Assembly (NCBI GenBank): GCA_021234155.1 | Contig: JAJEKV010000051.1 | Location: 3,655,370 to 3,719,369, forward strand | Origin: Isoetes taiwanensis | Taxonomy: Eukaryota > Streptophyta > Lycopodiopsida > Isoetales > Isoetaceae | Direction of reading: 5' to 3' | DNA length: 64,000 bases | Shown: positions 11,415 through 22,018 of the stretch, one piece after another | Position numbering within the stretch: position 1 is the first letter of the stretch | How the letters are laid out: the number at the start of each line of letters is the position of its first letter | The notes under the pieces: generated by a model | Database searches by the model: none | Seen by the model: only the letters and a program-made list of their open reading frames with translations | What the model was told of the DNA's origin: nothing | Position numbers and translations under genes: made by a program

Positions 11415-13236
11415 CTAGACCAACCCAATTTTTGACTGGGCCGGGAGGATTAAGTGCGAAAAATTTCCTCTTGGGCTTGTTGATCCAGTGAGGTTGATTT
11501 CTTTGGAGCTGGTTGATAAGCGTGATTGCCGAGGCTCTTGGGGGCTTCTTGAGAGCTGGTGTGGGCCTTGTTTGCCATTAGCAAGCCCGAGTTGGTAAGC
11601 CGTGAGGCCGGACCGATGTGGTCTGATTTGTGCCCGGAAGGCGGACTGAACTTGTGGAAGTTGAGGGCACGCCGTGGTGGTATGACCCCATTCTTGGCGG
11701 TGATAGCACCGAGCTTTAGAAGGATCAAAAAGGGGGCGTTGGTTGGATCCCCGTGGTTGGTCACATTGGCGATAGAGTTCGTGGGCTGCTTTTTGAAGAG
11801 GTGGTGGCGATAGTGCGTTTGGGACTGAGGTGTGGTTTGTACTTGATAAACCATTTTGTTGCGTAAAGCGGTGTGGGATGAGTGCGAGTGCACTCTTAGG
11901 TGGCATGATTGCACATGTTGCATCGCTTGCAATGAGGCGGGCCATTGGTGGAGTTGCACTCATTGGCCAAATGGCCTTGATATTTGCAAATATGGCACCA
12001 GATGTGACTGCGCTGTGGATTAGCGTGTTGAGGCTGAACAGCCGTTTGTGGAACCATGACAGGTGGAATGAACGGGAGCTCTTGAAGAGCCACGCCTCGG
12101 GAGGAAACATTGACGGAGTGATTGACAAGGTCGATAGCCTGGTCCAAAGTTTTTGGACGCAGATATTCAGTCATGAGTCGAATAGCAGGAGGAAGTCCTT
12201 GGAGAAACCAGACCAAAATCTGGCTCTGTGTAGGGTACTCCTTGAGCTTACTGAGCAGAATGTGAAGTCGATCCGCAAAATCCCGGGCAGACTCCGTGGG
12301 CTCTTGTTGCAGTTCATTGAGTTGCTTTAGATGAAGTTGATCATCATCCGTGGTCCCGTAATGAGACAGAAAAGCAGTGCGCATTTCGGACCAGTCTTGT
12401 TTCCAATGGCTTTTGTTGGACATGAGCCATTGATGAGGAGAGCCACGCAGTGTGGTGGAAAAGATGTGAAATTTCAGTTGAGGTTGCGCGTGCCCATTTA
12501 GGACAGCTAGAGCCTCAAATTCTTCCATGTGGGCCTGAGCACTTTGGTCTAACGGTTTGCCTTTCGTGTTGCCAAAGGTGGGATAAGTCAGTTTCAGAGT
12601 CTGAAAGGTAGATGGGAAAGTGCTGGGCTGGACTGGAACAGGATAGTGAGAATATTGAGGTTGAGGTGGATTTGGCATTGTGCCTGACGGACCCTGATGA
12701 AGGGGTGACTGCGGTTGAGAAACTGAAGTAGCCGGAGCATTGGTTTTGAGATCTGTAAGGTTGTAAACAGGAAGAGCAGTGGGAAACGTAGGGAAAGGAT
12801 ATATGCCGGGCGGTATAAAGGAGACATGTGGATAGCCGGTACCCTGGGGGGAGAGGATGGTTCGCGAAGGAAGTGGCGATGGCACGAAGAATGATGGATG
12901 TAGGCATGTTGGGGTATGAAAGTATGGTTGAGAAGGTTGAGCCGGATAAGGCTCCCCGATAATGATGAGGGACTGAGGTTGTGAGCAATGTTTGCACGCT
13001 TTGGGGCGGGGGAACTGGGGACGAGGACTGGACACGAGGGGTGGGTGGCGCGGGTGAGCCCTAGACCGAAGATGGCCGCCCTCTATGTCATAAGCGAGAT
13101 CCATACATGTGTGAAACGGTTTCCCCGCCTGATGGCGCTCAAAGCGAGATGCCGTCACGAGAAAGGAGTTCTTCCGGGCGTGAAATTGCGGGACGGACAT
13201 GGCGACGAAAGAAAGTAGGAAAAAATCAGACCGCAT
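11415..13236 (-). pseudogene. gag of element B, with zinc knuckles
   Basis: A 446-codon frame runs from 13236 to 11896 and continues in another frame to 11415. It has a proline-rich N-terminal half, then the retrotransposon gag domain (SHWKQDWSEMRTAFLSHYG, ESARDFADRLHILLSKLKEY, QILVWFLQGLPPAIRLM). A CCHC knuckle follows (CHICKYQGHLANEC, about 12010), then a second Cys-rich block (CKRCNMCNHAT). In the shifted frame a third knuckle (CYHRQEWGHTTTAC) has Arg where the second Cys is expected. Gag forms the virus-like particle that packages the RNA. Confidence 0.9.
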
Positions 13237-13245
13237 CGGCGCCGG
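13231..13245 (-). promoter_or_regulatory. Primer binding site, element B
   Basis: Immediately inside the 5' LTR end (13246), the minus strand reads CCGGCGCCGATGCGG. This resembles the TGGCGCCG...TGC(C)GG primer site complementary to the 3' end of tRNA-Asp used by many Tat/Athila-type elements. The first bases are degenerate. Confidence 0.6.
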
Positions 13246-13822
13246 TGTTTTGGGTGCAGGTTCGGGGAACTCACGGAAGACTGACCCTCTGTGAGGACCC
13301 GTGGATCTGGGGAGAGTCCGAGGGGGACTATGTCAGCGGATTTCTTTGAAAGAGAAAAAAAGAAGAGAAAGAACAAATGAAAGAAAGGTGATAAGCTTCC
13401 TTGATATCAATGATGAAAATACATGAGCTCTCGCAATAGAGAGAAAAGCGAAAGGAGACAAGACTCAAAACTCATCTAAAAACTTATGAGCTAACTCTAC
13501 TCATATATATAGTACAATGGCCTTGGGCCCAATATAGACACTCGACCGATCTGGGTGCCGACTCACGGAAGGAGGCCCTGATTGTGAGGAATGTTGGCGG
13601 TGCCTCTTGAAGTGCCTAGAATCACGCCACGCCGGCGCTGGCGTGACGGGCAAATCACTTATGCGGCGGCGCCTCTTGGCGAGGAGCCAAAGGCTTTGAT
13701 TGCGTGGCTGCTTAGTCTTACGTGGATGCTTGGATGTCGACCCGTGGTTGGCCCGAGGATCTTTGAGCTTGACACAGTGCGGCGTATGCATGAATAGTCT
13801 GTGCGGGAGGCACGGGACTAAC
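13246..13822 (-). repeat. 5' LTR of element B
   Basis: Plus-strand TGTTTTGGG at 13246 to GACTAAC at 13822; a terminal A seems lost beside the GATCT target duplication. It is paired with 2781-3350. A TATATATA box lies at about 13502-13511. The first 45 bp of the LTR end, holding a TTCGGG(G)AACTC block, are also present outside the 3' LTR and in LTRs A and C, which fixes the true boundary beyond the CCTCACA motif. Confidence 0.9.
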
Positions 13823-15260
13823 GATCTGGCGATGAGGCTCAAACCAAACTTGGCGCCCGGACTTCAATTCTTCCACGAGAATGCCCGGTGGACTTCCCGG
13901 CTCCCTCCTGCTATCATGATTATGTTGGTTGCTCGGCGCCACCTCTTCCTTTCAAAGTGGCACGCGGTGATGGACTGTGGATATCAGCGGCGGTCTTTGA
14001 TTTTTTCGGATTTGGCGAGAACTCTCCATTGAAGACAAAGGGTTGTGTTGTGCCCTTGTTGTCTTTGATCTCATACAACGTGCCGATCGGAGCTTTCTCA
14101 CTTTCGCGTGGTTCAGCCCATGGCTTATATTTTTCATGATTTCTATCGGGTGATACGGGGAAAATTTTGGCAATGGGGCCGCGCCGGTGTTCGGGGTGAC
14201 CCCAACTGCGCAATGGGTGCCGGGATAACAATCCATATCTTGCGGATCTGCTTTCGGACCAAAACTTTTCATCGGGGGTACATGCACGAGCTTGCCAATC
14301 ATTTATCACTCACGGCAAGCGGAAGCGGCTACAACAAATTAGGAAGTATCGGGACATCAGAAGATCTTCCCTATGCACAAGTCTATATGCGACACCTCGT
14401 TGGTTACAATCGATTCTGAGCTCTTTTGGATAGCAAAGGCGGTCCCCGCGGGATGGGATAGCCCTCTGTCAACTCTCGACTCTGCTTCTCTTTGGGATGG
14501 TGTCGGGCACTTGATCGGATCTTGTCGATCAATTCGGGGAGCGCTTTCGGCAACCCGCATACGGGCATGGTCCCTTCTCCCTATGCTTCCCACAGGTGTA
14601 CCTCCACGCCCCAGGTTCACGACCCGATTGGCGCCTTCCTTTTTGGACCAAGGTCATGGATGGTCATGCGGGTGGACACCACCTCGGATCTCGGCGGATC
14701 TCGGTGGGATCCACGTTTTGTTCGCCCGATCACATTGGGAAGAAGGTGCTACTTTGGACAACACCACCAATTGGATCTACATTGCTAATGGCGTGGTTGG
14801 CAACGGCCCGCGGATGCGCTTCATGGTCTCACCACCTTCTTGCGAGCGCCTCCACCTCACACGATCCTTACGTCCATCTTCAAGCGGGATTTTTGCGCTG
14901 CCCTCAAATGCATTTTGCTAAGCTCCTTAAAATCGGCGTCCCATTTTTCCTTTGCAATCCAAATGCGGCGTCGGTGCCTTTGGCCTTGGGACTGTCTCCT
15001 CATGGAGTGTCGATTACATTTCTTGAGGCGCCCACGGCGCACTTGAAGACATGGTGCGCTCTCGTTTTCTTATTGATGCTGATCACGCCCCTTGGCCAAA
15101 ACACACCTCAAGCTCTTCAAAGCACGCCAAGATCTCATCGGCCCGGTACCATAATGGTGCCGATCCTCACTCCGTGAGGATCACTTGGCCCGATGGCTTC
15201 CGCCCTCGAAGCGCTTCCTCCTTTTCTTCACTCGAGTGTCGTTTGGTGGGGAGTGTTAGT
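13823..15260 (+). pseudogene. Accessory ORF of element A, C-terminal half
   Basis: It resumes at GATCTGGCGATGAGGCTC right after element B, where copy C has CTGATGAGGCTC at 20018. Blocks shared with C include YHDYVG, SFLDQGHGW, RWDPRFV, a WIYIAN block near 14780, ECILLSS-like segments near 14905, and the C-terminal CRLVG.SVSP that runs over the polypurine tract into the LTR at 15254. Frames alternate through indels. Function unknown. Confidence 0.7.
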
Positions 15261-15828
15261 CCCGTGCCTCTGATGCGGGACTATTCATGCATCGTCGGAC
15301 CAGGTCAAGCTCAAAGATCCTCGGTCAACCACGGGTGGACATCCAAGCCTCCACGAAGACTAGCGGCGGGCCACCTTGATCAAAGCCTTTGGCTGTCAAG
15401 AGCGCCCTTCGGACAAGTGGCGGCCCGTCACCGCCCAGCGTCGGCGTCAGCGTGATTCTAGGCACTTCAAGAGGCACCGCCAACATTCACCCAAATCGGG
15501 CCTCCTTCCGAGTCGGCAGAGATCGGTCAGAGTGTCTATATTGGGCCCAAGGCCATTGTACTATATATATGAGTAGAGTTAGCTCATAAGTTTTTAGATG
15601 AGTTTTGAGTCTTGTCTCTTTTCAGTTTTCTCTCTATTGTGAGAGCTCATGTATTTTCATCATTGATATCAAGGAAGCTTATCATCTTTCTCTCATTTGT
15701 TCTGTTCTCTTCTTTTCCTTCTCTTTCAGCAAATCCCGCGTGACATAGTCCCCCGGACTCTCCTGTTAGATCCACGGGTCCTCACAGAGGGCTGTCTTCC
15801 AGGAGTTCCCGAACCCAGACCCCAAACA
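15254..15828 (+). repeat. 3' LTR of element A
   Basis: TGTTAGTC (15254) to CCCAAACA (15828), 575 bp, preceded by GGTGGGGAG. A TATATATA box lies at 15562-15570. What follows from 15829 aligns with the pol RNase H region of the same family, as expected if A inserted there. Without the 5' flank, a tandem pair sharing an LTR with a deleted second gag-pol is the alternative. Confidence 0.85.
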
Positions 15829-17528
15829 ACAAACCCGCCGGATATGTGAGAAAACTCAATCTGGCTGGCGCAACTTCTACGCCGCGGGCGAGAGGCCTTG
15901 GGTTTAATTTTCTGTGTCCAACGCTTCCGTCACTATCTCTTAGGCAGTCAGATCAAGTTCTTTGTTGACCACCAAGCACTCCTTTACTTGATCAACAAAT
16001 CCACGCCCACGGGCCGAATTGCTCGTTGGGTCCTTCTTCTGCAAGAATTCTCGTCTTTTGAAATTGTTCATAAGGCAGGAAAATCTCATGTAAATGGGAT
16101 TATCTTTCACGCATTCACGGATGATCCCTCCCGCGGGAGTTTCGGATGCATTCCCGGACGCTCAACTCTTTACGGTCACGACCCCGCCCCATTGGTTTCA
16201 TAACTTTTCAGCAATATCTTCTTCGGTGCTCTTCCTCCCGCCCGTCGGCGCTCTCCGGACAAGCTTCGTTCCGTCAACGTCGGTTTTCAGAGAGGTCCGT
16301 GACTATACCATGGTTGCAGGCCATTTGTACAAACGCGGCAAAGACATGGTCCTCCGTCGTTGTGTCCTCCCTCACGAGGTGCCCGATATTGTTCGACAAG
16401 CCCACGATGGGCTTGGTGGTGGTCATTTTAGTGGTGACGCCCACGCCACGCAAAATTCTTACGCCGCGATACCCGGCCCACACTCTTCAAAGATGCCCAC
16501 GCTTATGCTCGCGCGCGTGTGGACGCCCTGGCGGTGTGTGGGAAAGCCCACGCCTGCGCGTGACGCCTTAGCGCCCTTGACGCCGGTCGCCACGCCACAT
16601 CCCTTCAGCAAATGGGGTATGGATTTTGTAGGGCCCATAGACCCACCCGTGGCGCACCGTGCCGCTATATTCGGTCATCGCGGATTATGCTACCAAATGG
16701 GAAGGAAGCTTGTGCACTTCCGGACAACACCGCTGCCAAAGACGACCAAAGGTTCTCTACACGCACATCATCACGCGTTTTGGTTGTCCCACGGAACTTG
16801 TTAGTGATCGTGGCGTGCACTTTGTCAATCATACTATCAAGGAGCTGACGGATTATCTTTACATCCAGCACCGGAAGAGTACACCTTACTATCCTCAAGG
16901 CAATGGCTTGGCTGAAAGTACCAACAAAACACTCATCACCGTTCTCAAGAAAATTTGGGACGTTTCGCGAACAGATTGGCAGGACAAGTTGCCTACTGTT
17001 CTTTGGGCTTACAACACCAGTTTCAAAATAGCTACTGGCCACACTCCTTTCAAACTGGTTTATGGTCAGGAAGCTCTCATGCCCTTTGAATACATTCTTC
17101 CAACTCTCCGTTTTCAACTCGCTACAGCCCATAATCCTCCTGCTGCACTCAAGGAACGGGTTTATCAATTGGAACAGTTGGATGAACTTAGGCGCGATGC
17201 TTACTTTCGTGTTCTTCATGGACAACAATTGCAAAAATCTTTGCATGACAAACGTCTTAAGACAAAAACATTCAAAGAAGGTGATTTGGTTCTTCTTTAT
17301 GATTCACGTTACAAAACTTTTCCGGGCAAGTTAAAGTTTAGATGGCTTGGTCCTTATCAAATTGTTCAAGTGGTGCAACCCAGTGTTTTCAAGCTGGCCG
17401 AACTAGATGGCACTCCATTACCTACACTGGTTAATGGCTTTCGCCGCCTCAAACAATTTCATGCAACAAATACAGACAGTCATACACCAGATGCAGCACA
17501 AGAAATTGAATCCCCAGATAGTGACTAA
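15829..17528 (+). pseudogene. RNase H and integrase of element C
   Basis: RNase H end blocks occur at 15945-16100 (LLGSQIKFFVDHQALLYLI, FEIVHKAGKSHVNG). Next is the integrase zinc-binding part (VLPHEVPDIVRQAHDGLGGG, about 16370), the catalytic core with a DFVGPIDPP-type block (about 16620), VSDRGVHFVNHTIKEL (about 16803) and NGLAESTNKTL (about 16905). The C-terminal FPGKLKFRWLGPYQIVQVV region follows, ending with stop TAA at 17526. The last 289 codons (16659-17528) are open. Earlier parts carry frameshifts near 16090, 16480 and 16600. There is no chromodomain. Confidence 0.85.
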
Positions 17529-17651
17529 CAATGCATATTTATATTATAGAGGCAAATTTTTACAAAATGAGGACGGAGCCCATCTATTTCCGCTATGAGC
17601 AGAGCTCTATGGGCAGTGCCCTATTTACAAATTCCTACAAAGAAAAACCCT

Positions 17652-17837
17652 CTACTCCGGGTTGGGAGCAGAGGTGATGCGCAGGATGTGGTAATAGTTC
17701 TGCTCCAGATCCCAGCGCAGATGAATCACCACCTCCATTCCATTGGTGTGCGGATCGGGATGCTCAGCCATCCCTGCACACCACCCGTCCATGGGAATGC
17801 CACGGTTGTGGCACCTCCACAGGTCCAAGCAGTCCAT
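17652..17837 (-). CDS. Short antisense ORF of element C (61 codons)
   Basis: The cleanest copy: ATG at 17837, stop at 17652, 61 residues with CHNRGIPMDGWCAGMAEHPD in the first half and YYHILRITSAPNPE at the end. It lies 111 bp downstream of an antisense TATATAAG box (17948-17955). It shares blocks with A and B but matches no family I know. Coding status is inferred from conservation and promoter context only; the sense frame over the same stretch (17595-18035) is also open. Confidence 0.45.
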   Translation of the reverse strand: MDCLDLWRCHNRGIPMDGWCAGMAEHPDPHTNGMEVVIHLRWDLEQNYYHILRITSAPNPE

Positions 17838-17947
17838 CTTGCATGTTATCTACTCCAGGCAGTTCGAAGGCATGGTGCACTTGTCGTGCAGTCCAACAGC
17901 AGACATACTGAGCGCCATCGGGTGTCTAAGCTTCAACCACTGTTTCT

Positions 17948-17992
17948 CTTATATAGCCCAAACCGAGGAACTCCCTGTCGACGTGGACCAAT
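17948..17992 (-). promoter_or_regulatory. Antisense CCAAT and TATA boxes, element C
   Basis: On the minus strand ATTGG (17988-17992) is followed by GGTCCACGTCGACAGGGAG and then GGCTATATAAGAG (TATA 17948-17955). Spacing and sequence match element B (6795-6837). Confidence 0.55.
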
Positions 17993-18451
17993 CAGAAAAG
18001 TTGCCAACGTGTTAGCAATGCAAGGCTCTTTCTAATTCCAGAATCTTTTCTCCCGCCGCATATCTAGCCAAGGTACCTTCTGACACCTTTGTTTTAATGA
18101 TATCCCACTTTGAGTTGCCAGCATTAAATGACATTCCTTCTTTTCACGCCCGTCGAACATTAATGAGCGTCCTTTCGCCAGCTGTCACATCCGATCATTC
18201 CCTCACGTCTCATCGTCACCGTTCACTGCATCTCCCTTTACCGTTTGGGGACTTAGCCAAAATTTTGCCCCTCAATCGCCTCCTTCGCATCTGTCGCCAC
18301 CTGGCATCATCAACGGTTGCAGGTTCATCCTCCTCATGCCCCTTCGCCAACATTTGTGCACCTTAAAACCTTTTCGCCTCTCTGCGTTTTCGTCTTCCGC
18401 TCTCCGCCTTCGCCACACAGTTCTTCCTGCTCCTTTCCGACGCTCTTTGTC

Positions 18452-21400
18452 ATGGCTCCTGCACCAAAATTTTCTACACTTCAAGCTTCTGCTCCACGGG
18501 ATCCGGCTGCTTTTGAGTCTGTGAGTTTCTCGACTCCCACCTTTCGCGAGGCCGTTGTTGGTCCGAGCCGAGAAGTGGCAGAACGCTAGGCGCTTTACGA
18601 ATTTTCACAGTTGGAACTCCCGGCCCCAAATCCGGCACAATTGAAGCAGTTTGTTGCTCATATCGTCAACAGTCCAGAAGGATACGCTACTGTGGTCGAT
18701 GGCACCACCATTTTGCTTACACAGCCCCTGATTTCTGAGGTATTCCATATTCCTTTGCAACCACCTTCTTTATCTTGGGCTACCTTACAGGACATAGATG
18801 TCACTAAGTTCGGCGCTCCTGCTTATCAAGCCAACATGCATCGCCTCACCAATATAGCAAAGAGCCACGACACTTTTGTCAAGTTTCTGTGGCGCAAATT
18901 GCTTGGGTATTCTATCAAGAACACCCATATCAATAAGCCGTTCTATAATGTTGTGATCACTGCCATCCGCTCCAATCACCATATTGATTGGCCTCAGATG
19001 TTGTTCTACCGCCTCCTTCAGGAAGTGGATCGCATTAGGGCTGCCCCCTCTTCCGTCTTTGAAGCCTCCGTGGGTGGCCATCTTCAAGCCATCATCTGTA
19101 AATACCTTCCTATTCCTGGGTCCCCGACCGCATCTCGTACCACCACTCATTAATCCTTTCATTCCCTCCCTCCCAATCAACAGGCTGGAGCTTCACGCCC
19201 TTCTTCATCTGGTCATGTTCAACACAATACCACGCATGTCACCGTCTCCTCTTCCTCCACAGAAACCATGCCCTCCACTTCCCGTCATGTCTCTCAAACA
19301 TCTCAGACAAGGCAGCAACAAGGCCCTGCACCTCCACATCCTCGCCAGCTTCTGTATCAATACCAGCAGGATGTTCAAGCCACCGCCCTAAAGTTACAAG
19401 AATCCCAGGACGCTCTCATGAATGGTGTTCAAGCATCCCTGGAGGCCTCGGATGCCGTTCACAGCGACCTTCAAGCTGCCAACGCACAAGTTCAAACTCT
19501 GGAGGACAAACTTCAAGAAAAGCACGAGGCTATGTTAGCGGCCCGTGAGGCTCTCAAGGCTGCCCAAGATCAGAACAGCCTGCTTGCTGACCAACAGGCT
19601 CAGTTGCAATCCACAATTCAGGAATTGCTGGATCACGTCAAAACCAAGGATACCCTCTTGGGAGACAAGGAAAAAGACCTTGGCAAACTCAACACCTTGT
19701 ATACTGAGCTTTCTCAGAGTTACCGCCAATAAGTTCAAGCCCTCACAGAGCGTGATACTCGAATCACCTCTTTAGAAGCTCAGCTGTCCACGCTGACCTC
19801 TCAGCTCACGCCTCTCCAAGGTCAGCTTACGAAGGCTCAGAAACAGAAAATTGTTGATGACGCCAAGATTGCCACGCTGCGCCTCAACACTCCTGGGCAA
19901 TCCTCTTCACATGGCCCGCTCTCTCATAAACGGGTCTGGGATCAGTCACGCCTGCTATTAGAAAAGGAAAACCGGATCCGTGACCTCGAGCACCAGCTAC
20001 AGCAAGCTGTTCAGTCTGCTGATGAGGCTCAAACCAAACAAGAAGGCTACATTACCATCGCCATCAACATGCCAGTTGACTTTGCTATTCCTTCCAGTTA
20101 TCTCGATTATGTGGTTGCCCGCCGTCACCTCTTTCTTCTGAAGTGGTATGCGGCAGATGGTCCAGTTGATGTCCACCTGCGCACTCAGGATTTTCTTTGG
20201 ATCTGGCCAGACCTCTCCGTTGAAGACAAAGGTTTACTCTCTGCCCTTTTAGTCTTCGACCTCATTCACTGTGAAGATCCGGATTTGATCACCTTCCGAG
20301 TTGTTCAGCCGATGGCGTATATTTTCCATGACTTCTATCTGGCTGATACACAGGACAAATTTCGTGACGGGCCACATCAGAACTTTCAGGGTGACTCACA
20401 GGTTCAATGGTAGACAACAACCCCTATCTGTCAGATCATGATCACACTCACGCTCTTCATCAGGAGTACATGCCCGAGCTTGCTCATCATTTACCTCTAT
20501 GGCAAGCCGAAACGCTGGCACAGGTACGGAAGAATCTTGGGCATCCTGAGGATCTTCCATTTGCCCAAGTCTATATGCAGCACTTGGCAGGCTATAATCA
20601 ACTGCGTGCTCTTCTGGATAGCAAGACAGTCCCCACGGGTTGGGATAGCCCTCCTGTATACTCTCAGCTCCCTGCTTCTGCTTGGGACCGGTGGTGCAAA
20701 GCTCTTGATCCCGACCTTGTCAGTGAATTCAGGGAGCAAGCTCAGCAGCCCACACCCACGGGTGCGGCCCCCTCTCCATATGCCTCACTGGGAGTCCCTC
20801 CACGCCTACGGTTCCTCACCTCAGATTGGCGTCTCCCCTTTTGGATGAAGGTCTTGGATGCCCACGCTGGGTGGACCCCGCCTCAGATCTCGACGGATCC
20901 CCGGTGGGATCCCCGTTTTGTCAGACGTTCCAATTGGGAGGATGGTGCCACCTTAGACGACACTTCAAATTGGATCTATATTGCAAATGAGCGTGGTTGG
21001 CAAACACCCGCTGATGCTGTTCATGGCCTTGATACCTTCTTGCAGAATGCCGCCACCTCACCAGACCCTTCAGTTCACCATCAAGCTGGTTTCTGTGCTG
21101 CTCTCAAGTGCATCCTGGTCAGCTCCTTAAATCGGCAGCGTCCCATTTTTTATTGCAACCCAAATGCCAGCGTCAGTGCTTTTGGTCTCCAGACCTGCCT
21201 TCTCATGGAGTGCCAGTTCGTTCCTTCGGAAGCACATGCTGCCTTGGAAGATATGGTGCGAACCCATTTTCTCATTGATGTTGATCCTGCCCTTGGGCTC
21301 AACACTCCTGCCGCTCTTCAAACACGCCAGGACCTCATTGGCCATTACCATAATGGTGCACGCCCTCATTCACGTGAGGATCACTTTCAGACTGATGGGT

Positions 21401-21624
21401 TCCCGCCATCGGAAACACTTCCTCCATTTCTTCACTCTGAGTGTCGTTTGGTGGGGGGGAGTGTTAGTCCTGTGCCTCCTGGTACAAGACTATTCATGCA
21501 TACGACGGACCAAGTCAAGTCCAAGGATCCACAGCCAGGCACGGGTCAGTCGTCAAAGGCCCAGCAAAAGACCAAGCAAAAGACCACGCAGTCAAAGCCC
21601 AAGAGGCAGCGCTCAGATAAGTGA
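18452..21624 (+). pseudogene. Accessory ORF of element C, best-preserved copy (about 1,057 codons)
   Basis: ATG 18452 (MAPAPKFSTLQASAP). One frame continues to 20413, broken only by stops at about 18587, 19151 and 19730. A single-base shift near 20405 moves it to the frame ending at 21624. N-terminal domain, about residues 45-235: ELPAPNPAQLKQFVAHIVNS, GYSIKNTHINKPFYNVV, HIDWPQMLFYRLLQEVDR. Coiled coil, about residues 300-525: Ala/Gln/Leu heptads such as ALKLQESQDALMNGVQASLE. C-terminal domain, about residues 545-1000: AIPSSYLDYVVARRHLFLLK, WIWPDLSVEDKGLLSALLVF, AYIFHDFYLADTQ. The tail is Lys-rich. The last roughly 55 codons lie inside the LTR. No family recognised. Confidence 0.75.
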
Positions 21625-22018
21625 TGGCCCGTCACTGCCCGCGTCAGCGTGATTCCAGGCACTTCAAGAGGCACCGCTAGCGTTCCTGCAAATCAGGAGT
21701 CAGCACCGAAATCAGTCAGAGTGTCTATATTGGGCCAAAGGCTATATATGAGTAGAGCTAGCGCTCTAGTTTTTAGATGAGTTTTGAGTCTTGTCTCACA
21801 TTGGTTTTCTCTCGATTGCGAGAGCTCATGTATCTTCATTGACATCAAGGAAGTTATTCTCATTATTGTGATCTCAGTGTTCTCTTTTTGTCCCGTTCTC
21901 TTTTCCTTGTTCTTTTCTTGCAAATCCCGCGTGACACAGCTACCGGATCCTCCTGTTTGATCCACGGGTCCTCACAGAGGGCTGTCTTGCAGGAGTTCCC
22001 GAACCCAGACCCCAAACA
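21462..22018 (+). repeat. 3' LTR of element C
   Basis: TGTTAGTC (21462) to CCCAAACA (22018), 557 bp, preceded by the polypurine tract GGTGGGGGGGAG. It is shorter than LTRs of A and B owing to small internal deletions. Confidence 0.9.

Larger units (their letters stand above)
2781..13822 (-). mobile_element. Ty3/gypsy element B, nearly complete (minus strand)
   Basis: This is an 11,042-bp element with both LTRs (3' LTR 2781-3350, 5' LTR 13246-13822) starting TG and ending CA or close to it. It has flanking duplications GATCG/GATCT, a tRNA-Asp-type primer site beside the 5' LTR and a G-rich polypurine tract beside the 3' LTR. Reading down the minus strand the order is gag, protease, reverse transcriptase, RNase H, integrase, a spacer with a divergent promoter, and the long accessory ORF. 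The protease DGGS-type site, the YSFMDGF reverse transcriptase segment and the lack of a chromodomain place it near the Athila/Tat side of Ty3/gypsy. All ORFs carry frameshifts. Confidence 0.9.
1..15828 (+). mobile_element. Ty3/gypsy element A (plus; 5' part outside window; interrupted by element B)
   Basis: Element A begins before the window and ends with its 3' LTR at 15828. Its own sequence is 1-2780 plus 13823-15828; the gap is element B, flanked by GATCG (2776-2780) and GATCT (13823-13827), a near-perfect 5-bp target duplication. It carries the end of integrase (1-about 290), a spacer with an antisense promoter, and both halves of the accessory ORF. Both halves align to the uninterrupted accessory ORF of element C, which confirms the join. 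The coding parts have many frameshifts. The 5' LTR, gag, protease and reverse transcriptase are not visible. Confidence 0.85.
15829..22018 (+). mobile_element. Ty3/gypsy element C, 3' portion (plus strand)
   Basis: It contains RNase H, integrase, the antisense-promoter spacer, the most intact accessory ORF and the 3' LTR (21462-22018). The first bases (ACAAACCCGCC...AAAACTCAAT) align with element B's pol around 8935-8985, so pol is cut rather than starting here. The upstream half would lie beyond element A's 5' end, outside the window. C itself ends in LINE sequence at 22019. Confidence 0.8.

Noticed and set aside
15254..15828. A 5' LTR of element C, making A and C a tandem pair
   Set aside because: No primer site follows it, and the adjacent bases align with internal pol, which nesting explains more simply. 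Kept as an alternative because the 5' flank of A is outside the window.
17595..18035. A sense ORF of 146 codons in the element C spacer
   Set aside because: It overlaps the antisense ORF and promoter, and the frame is only partly kept in A and B. It could be real, but the evidence favours the antisense reading.
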